Positions 59,708 through 64,000 of a stretch of 64,000 nucleotides of DNA are shown in pieces. Origin of the DNA: Anaerocolumna xylanovorans DSM 12503 (GTDB lineage: Bacteria; Bacillota; Clostridia; Lachnospirales; Lachnospiraceae). Each line of letters opens with the position of its first letter. The stretch's first letter is position 1. Under the pieces are notes generated by a model, which worked only from the letters and a program-made list of their open reading frames with translations, was not told the origin of the DNA and searched no databases. The DNA is taken from NCBI RefSeq assembly GCF_900143645.1, contig NZ_FRFD01000012.1:62001-126000 (forward strand), in the 5' to 3' direction. The position numbers and the translations under genes were made by a program.

Positions 59708-59733
59708 CCACTTTTTCTCATAAGATACCCGGC

Positions 59734-60786
59734 TTAAGCATCTCCTAACCGGCTTCTGGCTTCCTTTATAATCGTAACAATCAAAACCAGTCCTACCGGT
59801 CCGAGAAGGAAACCAAAAAAACCGAATAACTTAACTCCCACGTACATGGCCATCATGGTATAGACCGGCTTGATGCCTATACGGTTTCCAAAAAGCTTCG
59901 GCTCCACAGTCTGGCGTAAAAGCTGGCATCCGACATATGCCGTAAAAAGTATGGCAGCAGAATAAATATCCTTCTGGAACAGATTGATAACTGCCCAGGG
60001 AATCAAAATCATACCGCTCCCCAGTATCGGGAAAGCATCCACCACTCCAATTCCAATTCCCACCAGAAGGGCATATTTGTTGTGGATTAAAAACATTGAT
60101 ACGGTACATATGAGTGAAATCAGCAGCAGCATAATTCCCTGGGTCTTTAAATAAGCAATACCCATACCGGACAGCTTCGAAGTAACAAGATGGATATCTT
60201 TATAAAAAACCGAATTTCTTACTCCCTCCCTATACTGTTCATCATCCTTAATCAGCAGCAGGATACTTACCAGCATAATTAAAAGTATTCCGATAAAACC
60301 TAACATTCCAATCAGCAGATTGATGCTTCTTGTAGTAATAACAGGCATTATCTTATTCTTAATAATCACCAGCACTCCGTCAAAGTTCGTATAAATAAAA
60401 TTCTGTACGGTACCAAGCTTAATCCCAAGACATTTGTCACACCCTTCGCAAAGCTTATCAATATATCCTGTCAGAACAGATAAGTAAATAGGGAAATTCT
60501 TAAGCAGCGCTACCACCTGATTTAACAACATATCACCTAGGTTATATAAAATAAAGCCAATTACTGCAATTAGTAAACTTAAAGATATAATCGCTCCTAA
60601 AAGCTTTGGGAGCCTTGTCGTACGGTTTAAGAACTTGACTACCGGTGATAAAGCCGCTGCTATTAAATAGGCTATAATAAAAGGAGCAAAAAGAGGCAGC
60701 ATATATTCCAATCCAATATACACTCCAAATACTGTAAGCATGACGACACCCAACATCTTAACCTTATTATTATCCTTAAAAGTCAT
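59734..60786 (-). CDS. AI-2E family transporter / UPF0118-type permease
   Basis: 350 residues, about eight TM segments. Family features: N-terminal hydrophobic pair, a periplasm-like loop with coiled helix (SVLTGYIDKLCEGCDKCLGIKLGTVQNF), and the C-terminal block GIGVVDAFPILGSGMILIPWAVINLF followed by GPVGLVLIVTIIKEA. Sporulation protein YtvI belongs to the same family. Substrate unknown; Na+(Li+)/H+ exchange or signal export have been reported for relatives. Confidence 0.9.
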   Translation of the reverse strand: MTFKDNNKVKMLGVVMLTVFGVYIGLEYMLPLFAPFIIAYLIAAALSPVVKFLNRTTRLPKLLGAIISLSLLIAVIGFILYNLGDMLLNQVVALLKNFPIYLSVLTGYIDKLCEGCDKCLGIKLGTVQNFIYTNFDGVLVIIKNKIMPVITTRSINLLIGMLGFIGILLIMLVSILLLIKDDEQYREGVRNSVFYKDIHLVTSKLSGMGIAYLKTQGIMLLLISLICTVSMFLIHNKYALLVGIGIGVVDAFPILGSGMILIPWAVINLFQKDIYSAAILFTAYVGCQLLRQTVEPKLFGNRIGIKPVYTMMAMYVGVKLFGFFGFLLGPVGLVLIVTIIKEARSRLGDA

Positions 60787-60865
60787 AGCTTCCTCCCTTC
60801 CGCTCCTGATGAAATCCCAAGAAAATCTTTAGATAAAAGTACCAGATATGAATCCTATAAAAAGA

Positions 60866-60908
60866 GAAAAACAGAGAGTATTTATTTAATAAATACTCTC
60901 TGTTTTTA
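60866..60908. terminator. Bidirectional terminator
   Basis: ACAGAGAGTATTTATT at 60871-60886 pairs with AATAAATACTCTCTGT at 60888-60903. T runs on both sides. It ends the transcript of the kinase-like gene at 60971. Confidence 0.9.
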
Positions 60909-60970
60909 TTATCTTCCAAAAGGCCATTTGTATGTTAGGTGATTATTTCATCAATTTCAAAAGAATGGTT

Positions 60971-61786
60971 TTATTGAATATTTAAGGCTGTCAAAAGAAA
61001 GGGAACACCTGCTTCTTTTGCCGCTTTTACTTCCTCTAATGCGCTTAATACCTGATAACTGTCACCATCTTTCCAGGCTGCAATCTGAACATTCGGAAGC
61101 TCTTTTATTTTTTCGTATTCAGAAATCCTGCCTTTTAGAGCATTTCTTTCTTCTTTCGTGACTTCTTCCTTATACAGGGATTTGGGAGACAGTAATATTC
61201 TGGTCCTATCTACCATCTGTCCGTGGTTATCAGCTATCAAAGCATAATAATCCTTTGCTTCTTTCATAATAATAGAGGCAATAAGCTCCGGTGAGGAATA
61301 AGCACTTTCAATTACCAGGTTATAATTGGAAAAATTAAAATATTCCAAATTATAAATATCTTTATAACGCATATTTTCCGTCTGTGCTCTCTGGAATAAT
61401 TTTTCCTTTGCTTCTTCGATAGAGGAATACTGCTCTTCCTTTCCCCTGTTATCCTTCATTACTCTTTCTGCTGCAATATCTAAGCCCACTGAAAGAAATA
61501 CCTTAAAAGATTTCTCCACGAAATGCCAGGCCAATCTGGAATCAAAAATAATGTTCTTATCCGGATTCTCTCTGGATATCCTGGCTGTTGTGTCGTCTAT
61601 CATGTTATCGTATTTATGGTCACTGCACATTAACTGGTTCATCTCAAGGGTCGTTATGTTCATCTGCCTCGCCAGTTCTCTCTGAACCTTCCCTGTAGAA
61701 TAAATCTCAAAGCCGTACTTGTCCTCCAATATTTTGCAGATTGTAGATTTTCCGCTCCCTAGATTTCCTGTTATCGTGATATGCAT
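60971..61786 (-). CDS. Cytidylate-kinase-like NMP kinase fold protein with C-terminal extension
   Basis: 271 residues. A P-loop ITGNLGSGKST at 4-14, then FDSRLAWHFV and a lid-like region (RGKEEQYSSIEEAKEKLFQRAQTENMRYKDIYN), and FNFSNYNLVIES as in Cmk-like family proteins (about 1-175). Residues 185-271 form an additional part: ILLSPKSLYKEE, NVQIAAWKDGDSYQVLSALEEVKAAKEAGVPFLLTAL, which looks like the ParB-like fold motif in degenerate form. The substrate is unknown; a true cmk gene is usually elsewhere. Confidence 0.75.
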   Translation of the reverse strand: MHITITGNLGSGKSTICKILEDKYGFEIYSTGKVQRELARQMNITTLEMNQLMCSDHKYDNMIDDTTARISRENPDKNIIFDSRLAWHFVEKSFKVFLSVGLDIAAERVMKDNRGKEEQYSSIEEAKEKLFQRAQTENMRYKDIYNLEYFNFSNYNLVIESAYSSPELIASIIMKEAKDYYALIADNHGQMVDRTRILLSPKSLYKEEVTKEERNALKGRISEYEKIKELPNVQIAAWKDGDSYQVLSALEEVKAAKEAGVPFLLTALNIQ

Positions 61787-61898
61787 AGTGTCCTCCTAAT
61801 CGTTTACCAAAACTTTTCTTAAAGTTTAATGGTTAACATTATAACACGGTACATGGCACAAGTAAAGCCTGTCAGAGTAACGCATTACAATTTTAACT

Positions 61899-62162
61899 CT
61901 ATTCCGCCTGGTTTGCTCCTGCTTTGGAATACACTGTCTTTACATTGATACCCTCCAGCATGCCAAGCTTCCCTGAAAGGGAGTTGATGGTGTTATTATC
62001 TGCTTCTACAACAATACTGATAATATTCATCTCCTGGTCTCTTATGGGAAGTCCCATTCTGCCTATAATAAACTGTCCGAAATCATGAAGGATATGATTA
62101 ACCTCCTCCACCTTATCAAGATTTTCCACAATAATACCAACTAATGCAATTCTTGTCTCCAT
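61899..62162 (-). CDS. TM1266 family iron-only hydrogenase system regulator
   Basis: 87 residues, ACT-like ferredoxin fold: TRIALVGIIVENLDKVEEVNHILHDFGQFIIGRMGLPIRDQEMNIISIVVEADNNTINSLSGKLGMLEGINVKTVY matches the family well. In many anaerobes the gene lies with [FeFe]-hydrogenase maturation genes; none are seen here, so it stands alone. Function is proposed only from such context elsewhere. Confidence 0.85.
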   Translation of the reverse strand: METRIALVGIIVENLDKVEEVNHILHDFGQFIIGRMGLPIRDQEMNIISIVVEADNNTINSLSGKLGMLEGINVKTVYSKAGANQAE

Positions 62163-62199
62163 AACACTTCTTCTCCTTTTCTTATTTATACTTTAAAGT

Positions 62200-62889
62200 T
62201 TATACCTTAAAACGATAGCCCACTCCCCAGATTGTCTCAATATACTGGGGTTTTGAAGTATTAAATTCTATCTTTTCTCTGATTTTTTTGATATGCACCG
62301 TGACAGTAGCAATATCACCTATGGAATCCATGTCCCAGATTTTCTGGAAAAGTTCCTCCTTGGTATATACCCGGTTAGGGTTTTCTGCTAAGAAGGTAAG
62401 CAGGTCGAATTCCTTTGTGGTAAAGTTTCTCTCCTCATTATTAACGTATACTCTTCTGGCTGTCTTGTCAATCTTTAATCCTCTGATTTCTACGACTTCG
62501 TTTTCCTTTAGGCTGTCCCCGGTCAGGCGCTCATACCGGGCAAGGTGTGCCTTTACTCTTGCCACCAGCTCGCTTGGACTAAAGGGCTTTGTAATATAAT
62601 CATCTGCTCCCATGCCAAGGCCTCTGATTTTATCAATATCCTCTTTTTTGGCGGATACCATGAGGATTGGAATGTTCTTCGCACTGCGGATACCCTTGCA
62701 GATTTCAAATCCGTCCATACCCGGAAGCATCAAATCCAATATTATCAAGTTAAACTCTTCCTTTAAGGCTCTCTCAAGGCCCTTATCTCCTGCGTTTTCT
62801 ATCTCAACCTCAAAATCGCTAAGCTCAAGATAGTCCTTTTCCAATTCTGCGATTGCCATCTCATCTTCCACAATCAGTATCCTGCTCAT
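62200..62889 (-). CDS. OmpR/PhoB-type response regulator
   Basis: 229 residues. Receiver domain with acidic pair EDE near 8-10, phospho-acceptor Asp in LIILDLMLPG (near 53) and Lys in YITKPFSP; C-terminal winged helix (about 128-229) with FTTKEFDLLTFLAENPNRVYTKEELFQKIW and IETIWGVGYRFKV. ATG 62889 is nine bases after AAGGAGG and overlaps the kinase 3' end by 29 bases, so both are translated in a coupled way. The nearer ATG at 62898 abuts the site. Confidence 0.95.
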   Translation of the reverse strand: MSRILIVEDEMAIAELEKDYLELSDFEVEIENAGDKGLERALKEEFNLIILDLMLPGMDGFEICKGIRSAKNIPILMVSAKKEDIDKIRGLGMGADDYITKPFSPSELVARVKAHLARYERLTGDSLKENEVVEIRGLKIDKTARRVYVNNEERNFTTKEFDLLTFLAENPNRVYTKEELFQKIWDMDSIGDIATVTVHIKKIREKIEFNTSKPQYIETIWGVGYRFKV

Positions 62890-64000
62890 TTTTGACATCC
62901 TCCTTACACTTTCTTAATGTAAAATATACCGTTGTCCCATTATCCTCTTCACTCTCCGCCCATATGGTCCCCATATGGTCTTCGATAATTTTCTTTACTA
63001 TAGCAAGCCCAAGTCCAGTGCCTCCTCTGGTAGAATTTCTGGAGGCATCTGCCCTGTAAAACCTTTCAAATATAAAAGGAAGGTCTCTTGCAGAAATTCC
63101 AACACCGTTGTCCCCTATACTGACAACTACCTCCTCTGCCCTGTTAAATTCTGCACCATCCATAATACGGATATCAATATGCCCCTGCCTGTTTCCCATA
63201 TATTTAACGGAATTCCCAACAATATTACTGATAACACGCTTTAGCTGCTCCGCATCTACATTCACTTTTGTATCGTTATCCGTATCGTTATGATATTCTA
63301 CCTCAATATTCTTTACTTCCAGGTCAAGGGTAATCTCTCCCAAGCAGTCTTCAAAATAATCTCCCAAATTGATGCAGGAAAAGGTATAAGGCATGGTGTC
63401 ACAGTCAATCTTTGAATAAAAGGACAGCTCATCCACCAGAACCGATAAGTCGTTTGCCTTGGTGTATATGGTCTTTATATATTTCTCCTGCTTCTCCTTT
63501 GTATCTGCCACACCGTCCATAATTCCCTCTGCATAGCCCTTAATTGCTGTTATGGGAGTCCTTAGGTCATGGGAGATATTACTGATTAATTCCTTCATCT
63601 CCTGCTCATAACGGAGCCTGACATCAATTAACTCCTTTAGCTGAATTCTCATTTCCTCAAAGTCCACACAGAGCTGCCCAATCTCATCCTCCGGATCTCC
63701 TTCAATTGAATAATCCAGATTTCCCTCTTTCATGGCATTGGTTGCAGCATGAAGAGTGTTTATTGGAATAATAATACTTCGGTAAATCCATATAATAAGT
63801 ACCGAGGCCGTAAGAATAATAATAGATATCAGTGATAAAAGGAGCTGGATGGCAGATGCCTTTATCTGCGGAATCAATGTATCCAGTTCGGTTATAATAA
63901 ATATGCTTCCCTCGGTCCCGTCACTGTAGTAAAAATCCTGCTGCTTTAACAAAAATGGGGAACTTCCGTCTACGTATAATCCACCCTCTGCATTTCCGGT
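62861..64000 (-). CDS. Sensor histidine kinase (5' part beyond the window)
   Basis: The frame is open to the right edge, so only the last 380 residues or so are seen. An extracellular sensor portion is followed by a TM (about 35-58 in the visible ORF), HAMP (RSIIIPINTLHAATNAMKEGNLDYSIEGDPEDEIGQL), a HisKA helix with ISNISHDLRTPITAIKGYAEG, and the HATPase region with NIVGNSVKYMG (N box), GDNGVGI, and GGTGLGLAIVKKIIEDHMG. It is the cognate kinase of the OmpR-type regulator. Signal unknown. Confidence 0.93.
   Translation of the reverse strand, partial: TGNAEGGLYVDGSSPFLLKQQDFYYSDGTEGSIFIITELDTLIPQIKASAIQLLLSLISIIILTASVLIIWIYRSIIIPINTLHAATNAMKEGNLDYSIEGDPEDEIGQLCVDFEEMRIQLKELIDVRLRYEQEMKELISNISHDLRTPITAIKGYAEGIMDGVADTKEKQEKYIKTIYTKANDLSVLVDELSFYSKIDCDTMPYTFSCINLGDYFEDCLGEITLDLEVKNIEVEYHNDTDNDTKVNVDAEQLKRVISNIVGNSVKYMGNRQGHIDIRIMDGAEFNRAEEVVVSIGDNGVGISARDLPFIFERFYRADASRNSTRGGTGLGLAIVKKIIEDHMGTIWAESEEDNGTTVYFTLRKCKEDVKNEQDTDCGR

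Noticed and set aside
1..64000. tRNA, rRNA, prophage or insertion sequence genes
   Set aside because: Looked for conserved tRNA and rRNA segments, transposase and integrase motifs on both strands and saw none.

Overview
The window looks like a chromosomal segment of an anaerobic, spore-forming, monoderm Firmicute of the Lachnospiraceae type (Lachnoclostridium/Anaerocolumna-like). This is inferred from the sporulation genes (spoIIR, a SpoIIQ-like gene, a CotS-like gene, a DUF3794+LysM gene), veg, a TM1266-type hydrogenase regulator, eukaryote-like IleS and ProS each behind a T-box leader, GH94 phosphorolysis of glycans, moderate-to-low GC and consensus sigma-A promoters. No rRNA, tRNA, CRISPR array, phage or insertion sequence was seen.

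Layout. 1-2.1 kb: end of an oligopeptide ABC transporter (oppD, oppF). 2.3-4.4 kb: a fused HMA/TauE-like/cupredoxin membrane protein, probably for copper. 4.5-14.8 kb: a carbohydrate operon (AraC-type membrane sensor, two permeases, lipoprotein, phosphohexomutase, GH94 phosphorylase) that would import an oligosaccharide and split it by phosphorolysis to Glc1P and then Glc6P. 15-23 kb: TPR-like protein, membrane GDPD, SpoIIQ-like protein, glycogen phosphorylase and an unknown membrane protein. 23-32 kb: ileS with T-box, HPr-like protein, isochorismatase-like hydrolase/HxlR regulator/MGMT-like set, VanY-like carboxypeptidase and pncB. 32-46 kb: plsC, DUF1934, murI, ddl, spoIIR, ispE, SPOCS/LysM protein, veg, PrcB-like, PEGA, CotS-like, cca and a CPBP protease.

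45.7-56.6 kb holds the most interesting system: a peptide export and sensing locus. A 50-residue double-glycine precursor gene (53852-54004) lies upstream of a C39-peptidase ABC exporter, a small membrane protein, a very long HlyD-like adaptor, a secreted TolC-like coiled-coil protein, an LspA-like protein, an unknown membrane protein and possibly a CPBP protein. A ComD/AgrC-like histidine kinase and a LytTR response regulator flank it. Two nearly identical pairs of direct repeats with a 21-bp period lie upstream of the precursor gene and of the regulator gene. This is the architecture of a self-inducing peptide circuit, with a tripartite-style exporter unusual for a monoderm.

56.6-64 kb: a MarR regulator with palindromic operators and a nitroreductase, proS with T-box, an AI-2E-type permease, an NMP-kinase-like protein, a TM1266-like regulator and an OmpR-type two-component system whose kinase runs off the right edge.

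A family of small (about 75-100 bp) two-hairpin repeats is scattered through intergenic DNA. One copy sits in frame inside the start of spoIIR, two copies supply the stop codons of neighbouring genes, and one supplies a ribosome binding site. A second small hairpin repeat precedes ddl and the CPBP gene.
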